Shown here: one piece after another, positions 18,917 through 28,506 of the stretch
Numbering within the stretch: the stretch's first letter is position 1
How the letters are laid out: every line of letters begins with the position of its first letter
Assembly (NCBI GenBank): GCA_938002965.1
Contig: CALKZY010000030.1
Span: 1-64,000 of the forward strand
Direction of reading: 5' to 3'
Length of the DNA: 64,000 bases
Source: an uncultured Acidimicrobiales bacterium
GTDB taxonomy: Bacteria > Actinomycetota > Acidimicrobiia > Acidimicrobiales > SZUA-35
Program-made: the position numbers and the translations under genes
The notes under the pieces: generated by a model
Database searches by the model: none
The model's input: the letters and a program-made list of their open reading frames with translations, nothing else
Told to the model about the DNA's origin: nothing

Positions 18917-19281
18917 CGCCAACCGTCCATAGGCGGCGGACGTTCACCGAACTGCGTCAGCACGGTCGTCGAGTACAACACGGAACCGTGCGAATGACCT
19001 ACCTGGCATCGCCCACAGTGGTGGCCGGTGAGTGGGATGGTCCACGAGTGGCGTACGCCTTCAGTCGACGTTTCGGTAAGGCAGTGCAACGAAACCGAGC
19101 ACGCCGACGCCTTCGTGACGCGTTTGCGCGTGCTTGGCGAGAACATGCCGACGGGAACTCCGATATGACCAGCCTCAATGGAGCGTTCCTGCTCTCGGGA
19201 GGACGAAGCATCCTGAACGTCCCGTTCGAGGGTGTAGTTTCCGATGTCACCGCCTGCCTTCAGAAGTTGAGCCTGGCGTGA
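18913..19281 (+). CDS. rnpA: Ribonuclease P protein component
   Basis: The 122-residue protein assists the RNase P RNA in cleaving tRNA 5' leaders. [18 protein letters not shown] at the N-terminus and the RNA-binding motif [16 protein letters not shown] in the middle identify it. Start GTG 18913 overlaps the rpmH stop, and its own stop overlaps the yidD start. Confidence 0.95.
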   Translation: MTPTVHRRRTFTELRQHGRRVQHGTVRMTYLASPTVVAGEWDGPRVAYAFSRRFGKAVQRNRARRRLRDAFARAWREHADGNSDMTSLNGAFLLSGGRSILNVPFEGVVSDVTACLQKLSLA

Positions 19282-19538
19282 CCGTGACTGAGCGCGTCGA
19301 GCCGGCATTTGTAGAACAAGGCCCGACGGCCCGAGCCATCACGTGGTGCATCGGCTTGTACAGGACCTGGTCGAGCACTCGCCCGGGTCGCTGTCGGTAC
19401 CTGCCCACCTGTTCGCAATACACAGTCGAAGCAATCGAGATGCACGGCACAGCCCGCGGCTGTTGGTTGGCCATCAAGAGAATCGGTCGTTGTAACCCGT
19501 TTGGGTCACACGGATACGACCCCGTTCCGGAGAAGTAA
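19278..19538 (+). CDS. yidD: Membrane-insertion efficiency factor YidD
   Basis: The 86-residue product contains the family hallmark [17 protein letters not shown] with the preceding PGRCR and the later [15 protein letters not shown]. YidD is a small membrane-associated protein that aids YidC. I chose GTG 19278 because it overlaps the rnpA stop by GTGA; the longer frame upstream is a shadow of rnpA. Another GTG two codons later is equally plausible. It is followed by yidC after three bases. Confidence 0.93.
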   Translation: MTVTERVEPAFVEQGPTARAITWCIGLYRTWSSTRPGRCRYLPTCSQYTVEAIEMHGTARGCWLAIKRIGRCNPFGSHGYDPVPEK

Positions 19539-19541
19539 GTC

Positions 19542-20819
19542 ATGTTCGATCAGATAACCGACGTCAGCCTCGGAGCGTTCGCTCGGCTGTTGTCGTTCTT
19601 CTATTCACTGCCGGTGGTGGGCGGCAACTACGGCATAGCCATCATCATGCTCACCGTGGCGGTGATGATTCTCTTGATGCCGTTGACGCTCAAAGCGACG
19701 CGGTCGACCATCAAGATGACGCAGATGCAGCCCAAGATGAAGGAGCTGCAGCAGAAGTACAAGGGCCCGGAGAAGCGTCAGGAACTTAACGCCGAGCTGA
19801 TGGCCCTTTATCAAGAGGAAGGTATCAACCCGGTGGGTGGCTGCCTACCCATGCTGGCCCAGCTGCCGGTGTTCCTGGTGCTGTTCAACGTCCTTCGAGG
19901 CCTCACTCGGAGAGTCTCGGAGAAGCCGTACTTCCATGCAGCCGAACGGGCTCGCGAACTGGCCGGAGTCGGCGGAGAGACCAGCCGCAACTTTGATCCG
20001 AACTACATCGACAAGAGTTCACAGCTGTACGAGGATCTCTCTCAGACCGATGAAATGCGATTCGGCCCGTTTGACCTGGCCGAATCGGCCTGGAACATCT
20101 TTCAGTCCGACATCGTCTCCTTCATTCCGTACTTCATTCTCATCCTGTTCGTAGTCGGCACCAGTTACTACCAGCAGAAGCAGATCTCTGCCCGTCGAGG
20201 AAAATCCGACGAGCCCCTCACCCCACAAATGCAAACCCAACAGCAGCTGCTAAAAGTGCTGCCGTTGATGTCAGGTGCCTGGAGCTTCGTGTTTCCGGCC
20301 GGCCTGGTGCTGTACTGGGCGACATCCAACCTGTTCCGGGTTGGGCAACAGTCGTACATAACACGATCCCTCTATCGAGGCGACGGGATCGGGGCTCAGA
20401 TGCTGGATAAGCAGAAAGAGCAGGGAGACAACGGGACCGACACGAAAGACTCCTCAGACGAGGACGACTTCGACTTCGATGACGGCCCTCAAGGAGACGA
20501 GGGTACGTCCGGCGCCAGTTCGTCGAAGAAGAACGGCACCGCAAGAAATACCGCAAGAAATACTGCGAAAAACAACACATCAAAAGACAAGACAGCCAAC
20601 AACGCGAAATCGAAGAAGGCGTCTGGAAGTGAGTCCGGCTCGGAGTCGACCAATGGGTCGTCGGCCAAGACCGTCGCCGAGCGCGAGCAGCGCTGGGCCC
20701 AGAAGAGGGCACAGAAAGCCAAGGTCCAGGACCGGCGGGCGGACTCAGGTGGCTCCAGTCGGGTGACTCCCAAAGGGACAAAGCCGACCACTTCCAGGAA
20801 GTCTAAGAAGAAGCGATAG
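19542..20819 (+). CDS. yidC: Membrane protein insertase YidC
   Basis: YidC inserts proteins into the membrane alone or with SecYEG. The 425-residue frame shows a first hydrophobic segment near 26-47, then MQPKMKELQQKYKG, the substrate-groove region GGCLPMLAQLPVFLVLFNVLR, and late segments with FIPYFILILFVVGTSYYQQKQIS and the end VLYWATSNLF. The last 130 residues are a charged Asp/Ser/Lys/Asn tail with TARNTARNTAKNN repeats that likely contacts ribosomes. It lies three bases after yidD. Confidence 0.95.
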   Translation: MFDQITDVSLGAFARLLSFFYSLPVVGGNYGIAIIMLTVAVMILLMPLTLKATRSTIKMTQMQPKMKELQQKYKGPEKRQELNAELMALYQEEGINPVGGCLPMLAQLPVFLVLFNVLRGLTRRVSEKPYFHAAERARELAGVGGETSRNFDPNYIDKSSQLYEDLSQTDEMRFGPFDLAESAWNIFQSDIVSFIPYFILILFVVGTSYYQQKQISARRGKSDEPLTPQMQTQQQLLKVLPLMSGAWSFVFPAGLVLYWATSNLFRVGQQSYITRSLYRGDGIGAQMLDKQKEQGDNGTDTKDSSDEDDFDFDDGPQGDEGTSGASSSKKNGTARNTARNTAKNNTSKDKTANNAKSKKASGSESGSESTNGSSAKTVAEREQRWAQKRAQKAKVQDRRADSGGSSRVTPKGTKPTTSRKSKKKR

Positions 20820-20934
20820 TTGGTGCCGGTCGAAGGACCGCACCGACCCACCCTGTATCCGGTGACGACTTGTCGCCCGAGAACAGGGGTTGGTGGTCAT
20901 GTGACCAGAGGAAGTTTAGAGGTGTAAACCACAA

Positions 20935-22248
20935 GTGGAATGGGTTAAAACAACCGCAAAGACCGTTCCCCAAGCGATCGAACAGGCATTGGACACGCTC
21001 GGCGTGGACGAATCCGAAGCTGAGATCGTCATCATCGAAGAACCCCGCAAGGGACTCTTCGGTCGAATGAAGGGAACTGCCCGGGTCGAAGCCCGAATCA
21101 AGCCAGTATCAGTCCGTCCAAAGGCTGATCGCCGCAATCGCCGAGGTGACCGCAAGGGCGGCCGCGGCAAAGGAAACGGCCGAGGGCGCTCCGACAAGCG
21201 AGGCGACCGGAACCGAGGCGGATCATCGAAGAGTTCAAACCGCAACGGGAACTCGGGCGGCAAGAACACTTCAGATAAGAACACTGCAGGCAAGAACACC
21301 GGCGATCGGAATGAGTCCGGCAAGCGAGACTCAAACAGGGGCGATCAATCGCAAACCCGGTCGAAGTCCAACCGCAGCCGCGGTGGCAAGAACGACCAAT
21401 CGAATGATAAGACCAAGGTCGACGCCCAGTCTGGATCCGGTTCCGGCCGTGACAGCGCCGAGAACAACGGCGGTCGATCAAATGATCGGCAGGCAAGAGG
21501 CGAACAGGGTCAGGGCTCGTCGGGCCGACGCCGCAACCGTCGCGGTGGTGGCGAGGGAGACTCGCAGACCTCAGTCGTCGATGGTGCTGATGAGTCCACA
21601 GTCAAACGGTCGAGGGCAGGTAAGACAGCTGCCGTTGCCGGAACGGCTGCGGTCGGTGCCGGGGCCGCCAAAAGGTCAAACAAATCTCAACGAAAGAATC
21701 CGAACCGGTCGGATGCCGATTCGAAGCCAACGGAGGAGAAACCAGTGGAACATGTAGCCGACGAGGTAGTAGCCGATCACCTGAAGAACTTCCTGGGCGG
21801 CCTGACCACTGCATTTGGACTCGAGGGTGCCGTCGCAATCGAAAACCCCGAGCCCGAGATCATGGTGGCCACGGTGGACGGGCAGCACGGTTTGATGGTC
21901 GGCCCCAAGGGTCGGACGCTTGACGCCATCCAGGAGTTGGCTCGAGTATCTGCCCAACGATCCGCTCCCAGCGCGATTCGTATTCGCGTTGATGTCGGGG
22001 GTTACCGCAAACAGCGGACCGAAGCCATCGCCTCCTTCGCAGTGAAAGCTGCCGATAAGGCAGTGGACAACGGTGTTGAGGTGAAGCTCGACCCGATGCC
22101 GGCCAGCGATCGCAAGGCCGTTCACGATGCCCTTACCGAAGACGCCCGGGTTGAGACCCGGTCGATCGGTGCCGAGCCTCGTCGTCGAGTGCTTATCGTG
22201 CCGGTGGCCGGTGGCGATGCCTCGGACGATCAGGCCGAAGAGGAATAG
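20935..22248 (+). CDS. jag: Jag/KhpB RNA-binding protein with long low-complexity insert
   Basis: The start is GTG 20935. Residues 1-60 are the Jag N-terminal domain (VKTTAKTVPQAIEQALDTLG, KGLFGRMKGTARVEAR). About 220 residues rich in Arg, Lys, Gly, Asn and Ser follow (KNTSDKNTAGKNTGDRNESG type repeats). The C-terminal 160 residues hold the KH domain with GLMVGPKGRTLDAIQELARV and an R3H domain ending near RRVLIVPV. Jag binds RNA and, in Gram-positive bacteria, affects elongation of the cell wall. The insert is much longer than in most homologues. It lies in the usual place after yidC. Confidence 0.93.
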   Translation: MEWVKTTAKTVPQAIEQALDTLGVDESEAEIVIIEEPRKGLFGRMKGTARVEARIKPVSVRPKADRRNRRGDRKGGRGKGNGRGRSDKRGDRNRGGSSKSSNRNGNSGGKNTSDKNTAGKNTGDRNESGKRDSNRGDQSQTRSKSNRSRGGKNDQSNDKTKVDAQSGSGSGRDSAENNGGRSNDRQARGEQGQGSSGRRRNRRGGGEGDSQTSVVDGADESTVKRSRAGKTAAVAGTAAVGAGAAKRSNKSQRKNPNRSDADSKPTEEKPVEHVADEVVADHLKNFLGGLTTAFGLEGAVAIENPEPEIMVATVDGQHGLMVGPKGRTLDAIQELARVSAQRSAPSAIRIRVDVGGYRKQRTEAIASFAVKAADKAVDNGVEVKLDPMPASDRKAVHDALTEDARVETRSIGAEPRRRVLIVPVAGGDASDDQAEEE

Positions 22249-22305
22249 AAGCAAGATTAGAAGTACGACAAGTCGATTGCCGCGCCCTGGAGGTCCGGTT
22301 CCGTC

Positions 22306-22932
22306 ATGATCCATCAGATTCTGGATCGATCTAAGGAACTGGGCTTCCTGGGCCCCGGTTCGATCGACGATCAAGTTGATCACTCGGAGCGCTTCGGTGT
22401 GGTGCTCGACGATGTGCTCTTGGATTGGCCGGAGCCTAGGTCCGATGACGATGACCGACCGGTCCTTGCCGACATTGGGGCCGGGGGTGGCGTGCCGTCC
22501 CTGCCGCTTCTGGTCAAACGCCCCGGTATACAAGCGGTGCTCATTGATGCCTCACAGCGCCGGTGCTCGTTTCTCGTCTGGGCGTGTGCCGAGCTGGGTC
22601 TTTCCGACCGGGTGTCTGTTTGGTGTGGACGACTGGAAGATATCGCTCACGAGGATCGGGCTCGTACCAGGTTTGATGCCGTCGTGGCCCGAGGTTTCGG
22701 GCCTCCGGCGATTACCGCGGAGTGTGCTTCGGGCCTGTTGAAGGTCGAGGGCCACCTCATTGTCAGTGAGCCGCCAGAGGGGCGAACATGGCCCCCCGAG
22801 GCATTGCAGCAGCTGGGGTTTCGACAGATATCGGCCGTGGATCAGGGTTTCGCCGTCCTAAAGATGGTTGGCCGTCCACCGTCGGACGTTCCAAGATCGT
22901 TCAAACTTCAACAACGACGCCCGTTGTTTTAG
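22306..22932 (+). CDS. rsmG: 16S rRNA (guanine527-N7)-methyltransferase
   Basis: The 208-residue enzyme methylates a guanine of the 530 loop of 16S rRNA using S-adenosylmethionine. The cofactor motif ADIGAGGGVPSLPLLV, an IDASQRRCSFLVWACAELGL segment and FDAVVARGFGPPAITAE with the following strand are as expected. Start is ATG 22306, 57 bases after jag. Its place between jag and parA is the conserved one, although three other genes lie before parA here. Confidence 0.93.
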   Translation: MIHQILDRSKELGFLGPGSIDDQVDHSERFGVVLDDVLLDWPEPRSDDDDRPVLADIGAGGGVPSLPLLVKRPGIQAVLIDASQRRCSFLVWACAELGLSDRVSVWCGRLEDIAHEDRARTRFDAVVARGFGPPAITAECASGLLKVEGHLIVSEPPEGRTWPPEALQQLGFRQISAVDQGFAVLKMVGRPPSDVPRSFKLQQRRPLF

Positions 22933-23026
22933 GCCTTTCCCTCCGGCCGTTCGGACCCGCCACCGAGACAATTCAAGTCACCGGGCGTCGATCACTTATC
23001 GATTGTTTGACCCCCCAAGAGTTGGG

Positions 23027-23052
23027 TCACATGGACATTGATGGCCATGTGA
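23027..23052. promoter_or_regulatory. 8-bp inverted repeat upstream of the OmpA-like gene
   Basis: TCACATGG and CCATGTGA are perfectly complementary with a 10-base spacer, centred about 110 bases before the start at 23151. This may be an operator or a terminator-like structure after rsmG; no U run follows. Confidence 0.4.
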
Positions 23053-23150
23053 ATTTGCCCACTGCCGGGTGTCGAACAATGATCAGAGGTAACGTTTTGG
23101 CTAAGCGGTAGCGGAGCGGCTGCAGCGGCATACGGTTCGGCGGTGTTCCG

Positions 23151-24464
23151 ATGAGTGGCGACTTTGATAACAGAGATCACGGATCCTTCAGAGAGGGTGT
23201 TCCTAGTGACGCCGATCTGACATCCACCCGATCACTTCCGCTCATCGATGATGAGGAAGAATCGACTAGGGTTCATCCACCTGCCCGTGGTGGTCTAATT
23301 TCTCCAAATAGGACCAGCGGAGATCATGGTCGAGAGGTCCCAACCAATCTGGAACCGGGGCTACTCTCTCCAGCTAGACCCAGCCAAAGTCCGCCTCCCC
23401 GTCGGCAAAGGGCCGGTAGTGAACCGCCAAGGCCTCGAGGCTTAGCCCCCCGGCCGGTCCATGATCCCAACGCCGGTCGCTCGGCGCCTCCGATCAGGGC
23501 AATACCAGCGCCTCGACATTCGTGGCCCCCCGGCGACTATGACGGCTATGTAGCTCAACCCACTCGAGGTGGCGAACGAGTTCAGCATCGCCGTGGTCGC
23601 CGGTCGCTCCCAGGCATCTTGCTCGTCGGGTTTTTGTTGGCCGGTCTGGCCATCGGCTACCTGGTGATCGACCGCCTCGGCATTCTTGACGGCGGCTCGG
23701 CCGACACCTCAACAGCTGAGACCGCGGACGACGTGGCAATGACCGGCGAAGACGCCACAGGTGAGAACGGTGACGAGCTCACCAGTTCGGGCACCGAACC
23801 TGGCACCGAATCAAGTACCGAGCCTGACACTGAATCGGTAGATGAGCCCGAGGCCGAAGCGGCAGATCTAGATTGGCCGGGAGGGACTGGTCCGGTACCC
23901 GACGGCGATCCAGAGATTCGTCGAGCCGCCATCACTGCTGCCGGACAGATGGTTCTGACCGGTTCGGCACCGAACTGGTCGACGGTGACCAAGATCGTAC
24001 AGTTCGCAGGTGAGAAGCTGCCAACAGGACCCGATGCCATCGACAACCAGTTGACCTGGCACCCGGATGCCGAGGAGTCGGCGCAGTGGGGCGATGTCGT
24101 GATGGGCAGCGCAGCCACATTCGAGACAAGTGGCGCTGTCATCAACCCTGACTCGCTACCTTCGCTTGACCTGGCGGCGGAAATGCTGATTGCTCACCCG
24201 ACCGTGTTCGCTGTCGTGATCGGTCACGCTGACACTTCAGGCGACGCGCAGGACAATGCTCAATTGGCGGCTGATCGAGCCAACGCCGTCGTTGACTACC
24301 TGGTGGAAAAAGGTGTGGTGCCGGGACAGATCGTAGTGGCCTCGGCCGGTGCTGACGATCCAGCCGCCTCGAACGAAACCATCGAGGGGCGAGCAGAGAA
24401 TCGCAGGACGGAAATCAAGTTCAAGAATGTCCTAATTCCGGGTACCGGCTCAGGGGACAGCTAG
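23151..24464 (+). CDS. Single-pass membrane protein with OmpA-like C-terminal domain
   Basis: The 437-residue protein has a Pro/Arg-rich cytoplasmic part (about 1-155), one membrane span (GILLVGFLLAGLAIGYLVI, near 163-181), an acidic Glu/Thr/Ser linker and an outer domain. The last 120 residues carry the OmpA-type peptidoglycan-binding pattern GHADTSGDAQDNAQLAADRA and GRAENRRTEIKF. It should tie the membrane to the wall. ATG at 23151; the next gene starts three bases after its stop. Confidence 0.85.
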   Translation: MSGDFDNRDHGSFREGVPSDADLTSTRSLPLIDDEEESTRVHPPARGGLISPNRTSGDHGREVPTNLEPGLLSPARPSQSPPPRRQRAGSEPPRPRGLAPRPVHDPNAGRSAPPIRAIPAPRHSWPPGDYDGYVAQPTRGGERVQHRRGRRSLPGILLVGFLLAGLAIGYLVIDRLGILDGGSADTSTAETADDVAMTGEDATGENGDELTSSGTEPGTESSTEPDTESVDEPEAEAADLDWPGGTGPVPDGDPEIRRAAITAAGQMVLTGSAPNWSTVTKIVQFAGEKLPTGPDAIDNQLTWHPDAEESAQWGDVVMGSAATFETSGAVINPDSLPSLDLAAEMLIAHPTVFAVVIGHADTSGDAQDNAQLAADRANAVVDYLVEKGVVPGQIVVASAGADDPAASNETIEGRAENRRTEIKFKNVLIPGTGSGDS

Positions 24465-24467
24465 CCG

Positions 24468-25853
24468 ATGGTGCAAACATGGTGGCGCCGACCGAGTGGT
24501 TCGGTCAGGCTCATTCGCAGGGGGCCAGTCCTGTTTGCACTTGGTCTTTCCCTCAGTGGATGCTCCACTATCGAAGCGATGTTGGACGACTCCGACGAAT
24601 CGGCACCGGAAACGACGGCAATTGCCGCGCCCGACTTGGAGTCGGCCGAAGGTGATGCGGCCAGCGAGACGGGCGAGCAATCAGATGCGGAGTCGGGTGA
24701 TGAATCCGACAGTAGCGAAGGTGAACAGGCCGCTCGGTCCTTGTTTGACATCGACGCCGTTCTGGCCGCCGACCCTGATTGCCCGGAACCGGTTTCAGGC
24801 GAGACATTGGTAATCGGCTATGCCGCCGACCTTGGTGCCTTCGGAGTGTTTGCCGACGGGCCGGCATCACAAACCACAAGTCACATTGCCGAGCTCATCA
24901 ACTGTTCTGGTGGACTTGACGGCCGGCCTGTTGAGGTTGTGGTGAGCGACGTTTCCGGAACAGATCCGTTGGCCAGCCGGGACGCCACCATCGAACTTCT
25001 TGAAGCTGGGGCACAAGCCCTGTTGGGGCCACCGTTCCCGGACCCGGGCTTTCGCGTCCTTCAAGCGACCAACGGTCAGGTCCCGGTGCTCTTCACCGGA
25101 TCCACCGAACCCGCCCTGGCTGATGCAAGCCAGCTGTCGTTCCTCGTAGCTTTTAACGACACTCAAGGGGCTACGGCTGCTGCCCAATTCGCCCAGACAA
25201 AGGGTTGGGGGCGAGCGGCCGTTTTCGGTGCGGCGGGGCCATATTTCGGCTACAACGCCGACGTGTTCGCTGCCGCCTTTAACGGTCAGGGCGGAACCGT
25301 CACCGCCGAATACTCTTTCGTGCCGCAGGACCAGGTTGACTTCGGTGAAGCCGTGGCCGACATGGTCACCGATCCGCCTGACGTCGTCTACTCCCCCATG
25401 TTCGCCGATCAGTGGGTGGTTCTACGTCGCCAGTTGGACGAAGCAGGCCTGGCCGATGTTGAACTGCTGGGGTCCGACGCCTTCGAGGCGACCAACGGTT
25501 ACGCTCTGGCCGGCACCGATGGTCTCTTCCACGTAACCCACACCGACCCTGGCGACGAGACCCGCCTGCAGGCGCTGTTGAACAGTTTTGCCGATGCCAA
25601 TGGTGGGGTTCCACCGGCCTCACCCTCGATGGCGGCTCTGGCTGGCGACGCCATGGCCGTGATCGCCGAAGCGTATCTGCAGTCCAAACCCGAGGACCCG
25701 GCGTCGCTAGGTGAGGCCATCGCCAACATCGGTATTGTCGAAGGTGTGTCCGGTGAGTTGATCTATGACGGTTCGGGAGCTCCGGCCAAGCCGATGTACA
25801 TCCACCAGGTCGTGGATGGACAGCCAACACTGGCCGCAATCATCGGCGACTGA
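24468..25853 (+). CDS. Solute-binding lipoprotein, branched-chain amino-acid type
   Basis: The 461-residue product starts with a signal that ends in lipobox LSGC, then an acidic linker (about 40-85), then a two-lobed periplasmic-binding fold of the leucine/branched-chain family: ETLVIGYAADLGAFGVF, INCSGGLDGRPVEVVVSDVSG, ALLGPPFPDPGFRV and WGRAAVFGAAGPYFGYNADVF. Such proteins deliver amino acids or amides to ABC importers, but no permease or ATPase gene adjoins it. It is cotranscribed with the OmpA-like gene (3-base gap). Confidence 0.85.
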   Translation: MVQTWWRRPSGSVRLIRRGPVLFALGLSLSGCSTIEAMLDDSDESAPETTAIAAPDLESAEGDAASETGEQSDAESGDESDSSEGEQAARSLFDIDAVLAADPDCPEPVSGETLVIGYAADLGAFGVFADGPASQTTSHIAELINCSGGLDGRPVEVVVSDVSGTDPLASRDATIELLEAGAQALLGPPFPDPGFRVLQATNGQVPVLFTGSTEPALADASQLSFLVAFNDTQGATAAAQFAQTKGWGRAAVFGAAGPYFGYNADVFAAAFNGQGGTVTAEYSFVPQDQVDFGEAVADMVTDPPDVVYSPMFADQWVVLRRQLDEAGLADVELLGSDAFEATNGYALAGTDGLFHVTHTDPGDETRLQALLNSFADANGGVPPASPSMAALAGDAMAVIAEAYLQSKPEDPASLGEAIANIGIVEGVSGELIYDGSGAPAKPMYIHQVVDGQPTLAAIIGD

Positions 25854-25875
25854 CTGTTTCAGTCGGCTGCTCGCC

Positions 25876-27459
25876 CTACCGACTCGATGTCGGTGAAGGG
25901 TTGCCCAGCGAATGGTCTTCTGCCGGACGGTTCCCGGCTGATGGTGTTGCCTTCAGCAGTGTTTCGTTGGGCAGTGTGTCGTTAAGCAGTGTGTCGTCGA
26001 GCAGTGTGTCGACCTGTTGCCTCACGCTGAAGTTGGTTTCGGCGTAGGTGACGGCCGCCGGACCCTTGGTGACTTTCCAGTCCTCGGTTAGCGCGTTGGT
26101 GACCGTCTGTGCCAGTTCGCCGGCCAAGGTGTCAATGTCGTCGGACTCGGGAACCAACGTGCCGACCTCGTCGATGACGAAGTCCTTCGGTCCACCGGAG
26201 TTGACGCCGATCACCGGGGTGCCACACGCCATCGCTTCGATAAACACCAGGCCGAACGGCTCGTTCTTGGATGGGAAGCAGGCTATGTCGGCTGCGGTGA
26301 ACAGTGTTGCCAGGTCACTCTGACTCTTGGGCCCGACGAAGTGAACGTTCTGCAGCCCCAGCTCGGTATGAGCCAGTTCGTGGTAATGGCGCTGATCGTC
26401 AAGCGGGCCGGACCCGACCACGATCAGCCCAATGCGTCCGAGGCTGTCGTCGGTCTCCCAAATGGCGGCAGCCCGCAGTAGGGCGTCAAGTCGTTTCCAT
26501 GCCGCGAACTTGCCGCAGAACACCACGACCTTGTCGTAGTCTCCGGGCACCGGGGCGCTTGCCCGGGGGCTTCCCTCGTAGGGCTCGGTGTTGAACCCGG
26601 GCAACACATCGGCTCGCCAGGTGGCAACGTCGGCAGGTGCGGCGGCCGGTTTGAAGAACGCTTCGTTGTAGCCGTTGGGTGACAGGGCAATTCGGTCTGC
26701 CGGGAACGAGTCAAAGACGGTGGTGAAAGCCTCTACCTGTTGATTGGAGATAGCGGCGCACCAGTCGACCGCGGTGCCGGCACCTGCCTCACTGCTGTCG
26801 GGGTCACTGCTGTCGGGGCCACTGCTGTCGGGGCCGCTGGGATTGAAGACACCGGCCGAGCGCATCATGGGTAGGAACCGCATGGGGAACTCTTCGTCGG
26901 GCTCTCCCCCGGCTGCTTCGGACTCCTGACCGGCCAGTTCGGCGTTGTACATCTTCAAGGCGGTTCCGTGGACGAAACAGAGAACAGGAATCCGTTGCCT
27001 GCCCGAGTCGAGCCGTCGTCGGTTCAAGTCGCTGGCCACCAGCGGGTTGAGGAACGTGTGGTGCGCGACCAGCATGTCGATGGGTTTGCCGTGTTCCCGT
27101 TCGATTTGGTTGATCCACTCTTCGGCCTCGTCGGCCAGGCGTTTGCGGTAGGCGGCGAACTCTTCTTCGGTGAATGAGTGCCACCGGTATGAGCTGACTG
27201 GGGAGATCGATTCACAGATCGGGATGTCATGGTCCAGTTCGAACACCCGAACGTGGCTGTCGGTGAACCGTTGCCTTTTCGATGGGTAGATGGAATACGC
27301 CTCAGTGTCCGGCCGCTGGTTCAACGCCCGATGATGGGCTTCGTGAAGAATGCCGGATCCGGGTGCGTACTCGCCTTGCCTCTGCCAGTTGTTGGTTCCA
27401 AGCTGGAAGATGAGGGTGGAGGTCGCACGGTTCTGAGGAGAATTCACGGGAGAGTTCAC
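25876..27459 (-). CDS. Glycosyltransferase family 4 type
   Basis: The GTG at 27459 with AAAGGGA before it gives 527 residues; upstream codons in the same frame lack family features. The C-terminal half is a GT4 donor-binding fold: VVVFCGKFAAWKRLDALLRAA, GLIVVGSGPLDDQRHY, VHFVGPKSQSDLATLFTAAD and the EPFGLVFIEAMACGTPVIG motif that binds the nucleotide sugar. The N-terminal half has HHTFLNPLVASDLNR and an insert with SGPDSSGPDSSDPDSSEAG repeats. The C-terminus has DTLLDDTLLNDTLPNETLL repeats. It is divergent from parA and convergent with the binding-protein gene. The acceptor is unknown. Confidence 0.88.
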   Translation of the reverse strand: MNSPVNSPQNRATSTLIFQLGTNNWQRQGEYAPGSGILHEAHHRALNQRPDTEAYSIYPSKRQRFTDSHVRVFELDHDIPICESISPVSSYRWHSFTEEEFAAYRKRLADEAEEWINQIEREHGKPIDMLVAHHTFLNPLVASDLNRRRLDSGRQRIPVLCFVHGTALKMYNAELAGQESEAAGGEPDEEFPMRFLPMMRSAGVFNPSGPDSSGPDSSDPDSSEAGAGTAVDWCAAISNQQVEAFTTVFDSFPADRIALSPNGYNEAFFKPAAAPADVATWRADVLPGFNTEPYEGSPRASAPVPGDYDKVVVFCGKFAAWKRLDALLRAAAIWETDDSLGRIGLIVVGSGPLDDQRHYHELAHTELGLQNVHFVGPKSQSDLATLFTAADIACFPSKNEPFGLVFIEAMACGTPVIGVNSGGPKDFVIDEVGTLVPESDDIDTLAGELAQTVTNALTEDWKVTKGPAAVTYAETNFSVRQQVDTLLDDTLLNDTLPNETLLKATPSAGNRPAEDHSLGNPSPTSSR

Positions 27460-27684
27460 AGGTCCCTTTCGGTGGTGATGACCCAAAGTGAAGCGGATTC
27501 CAGCGTAGACGCAATCTGGTTGGCCATGATCATGGCAGCTGATCCGGCAGTCTGAATAGAGGTGGTTGTGGAGGGCTGCTGATAGCAACGCGTTAGGCAC
27601 CTGGGCGTAGTACCTTGGGTAGGTACTGCAGGTATGTGCGAGCCTGGGCAATAGTCCGCGACGGGGAGTCGCCAAAGGAGACCC

Positions 27685-28506
27685 GTGACCGAAACCGCTG
27701 TCAGTGATCTAAAGACTGGCCAGGTCGATTCCGGCGAGGCGCGTCTCATAGCGGTCGCCAACCAAAAGGGTGGTGTTGGTAAAACAACAACCGCCGTCAA
27801 CCTTGGTGCGGCGGCTGCTGAGATCGGCCACCGGGTTCTGGTTGTTGATCTGGATCCGCAGGGAAACGCCAGCACCGGTTTGGGAATCAATCCCCGAACC
27901 CTCGAAAAGTCGATGTACGACGTTCTGTTGCACGATGTGGCTCTTGACGAAGTGATCGAGGCCGCGGCGGTACGCAACCTGTTCCTCGCTCCCGCCAATC
28001 TTGATTTGGCCGGGGCTGAAATCGAGCTGGTTCCGGCGTTCTCCCGGGAGATGCGTCTAAAGGGTGCGTTGTCACATGTGATGAGTGACTATGACCTCAT
28101 CTTGATTGATTGCCCACCTTCGCTTGGTCTGCTGACGGTGAACGCTCTGGCCGCCGCCAATGAGGTGCTGGTCCCCATCCAGTGTGAGTACTACGCATTG
28201 GAAGGTCTCGGCCAGTTGCTTCGCAACGTGGATCTGGTCAAGAAGAATCTCAATCCCGAGCTGCATCTGTCGAAGATCGTGCTGGTGATGTACGACGCTC
28301 GGACCAACCTGGCCTCCCAGGTGGCGGCCGAGGTGCGGGAGCATTTTGGCGAGCTGGTTTGCACGACGGTCATTCCTCGCACGGTGCGACTTTCCGAGGC
28401 GCCTAGCTTCGGCCAACCCATCACCGTATTTGATGGGGCATCCCGAGGAGCGATAGCGTATCGGGACTTGGCGGTCGAGGTGGCCGGTGAGCCGAAGGCG
28501 TCGTAG
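27685..28506 (+). CDS. parA: Chromosome partitioning ATPase ParA (Soj)
   Basis: The 273-residue ATPase has the deviant Walker A NQKGGVGKTTTAVNLG, the Walker B LILIDCPPSLGLL and the region VPIQCEYYALEGLGQL typical of Soj/ParA. It moves ParB-bound origins along the nucleoid. The GTG start has AAAGGAGA four bases upstream. It overlaps parB by 20 bases and sits with a perfect parS nearby, so this is the chromosomal system. Confidence 0.95.
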   Translation: MTETAVSDLKTGQVDSGEARLIAVANQKGGVGKTTTAVNLGAAAAEIGHRVLVVDLDPQGNASTGLGINPRTLEKSMYDVLLHDVALDEVIEAAAVRNLFLAPANLDLAGAEIELVPAFSREMRLKGALSHVMSDYDLILIDCPPSLGLLTVNALAAANEVLVPIQCEYYALEGLGQLLRNVDLVKKNLNPELHLSKIVLVMYDARTNLASQVAAEVREHFGELVCTTVIPRTVRLSEAPSFGQPITVFDGASRGAIAYRDLAVEVAGEPKAS

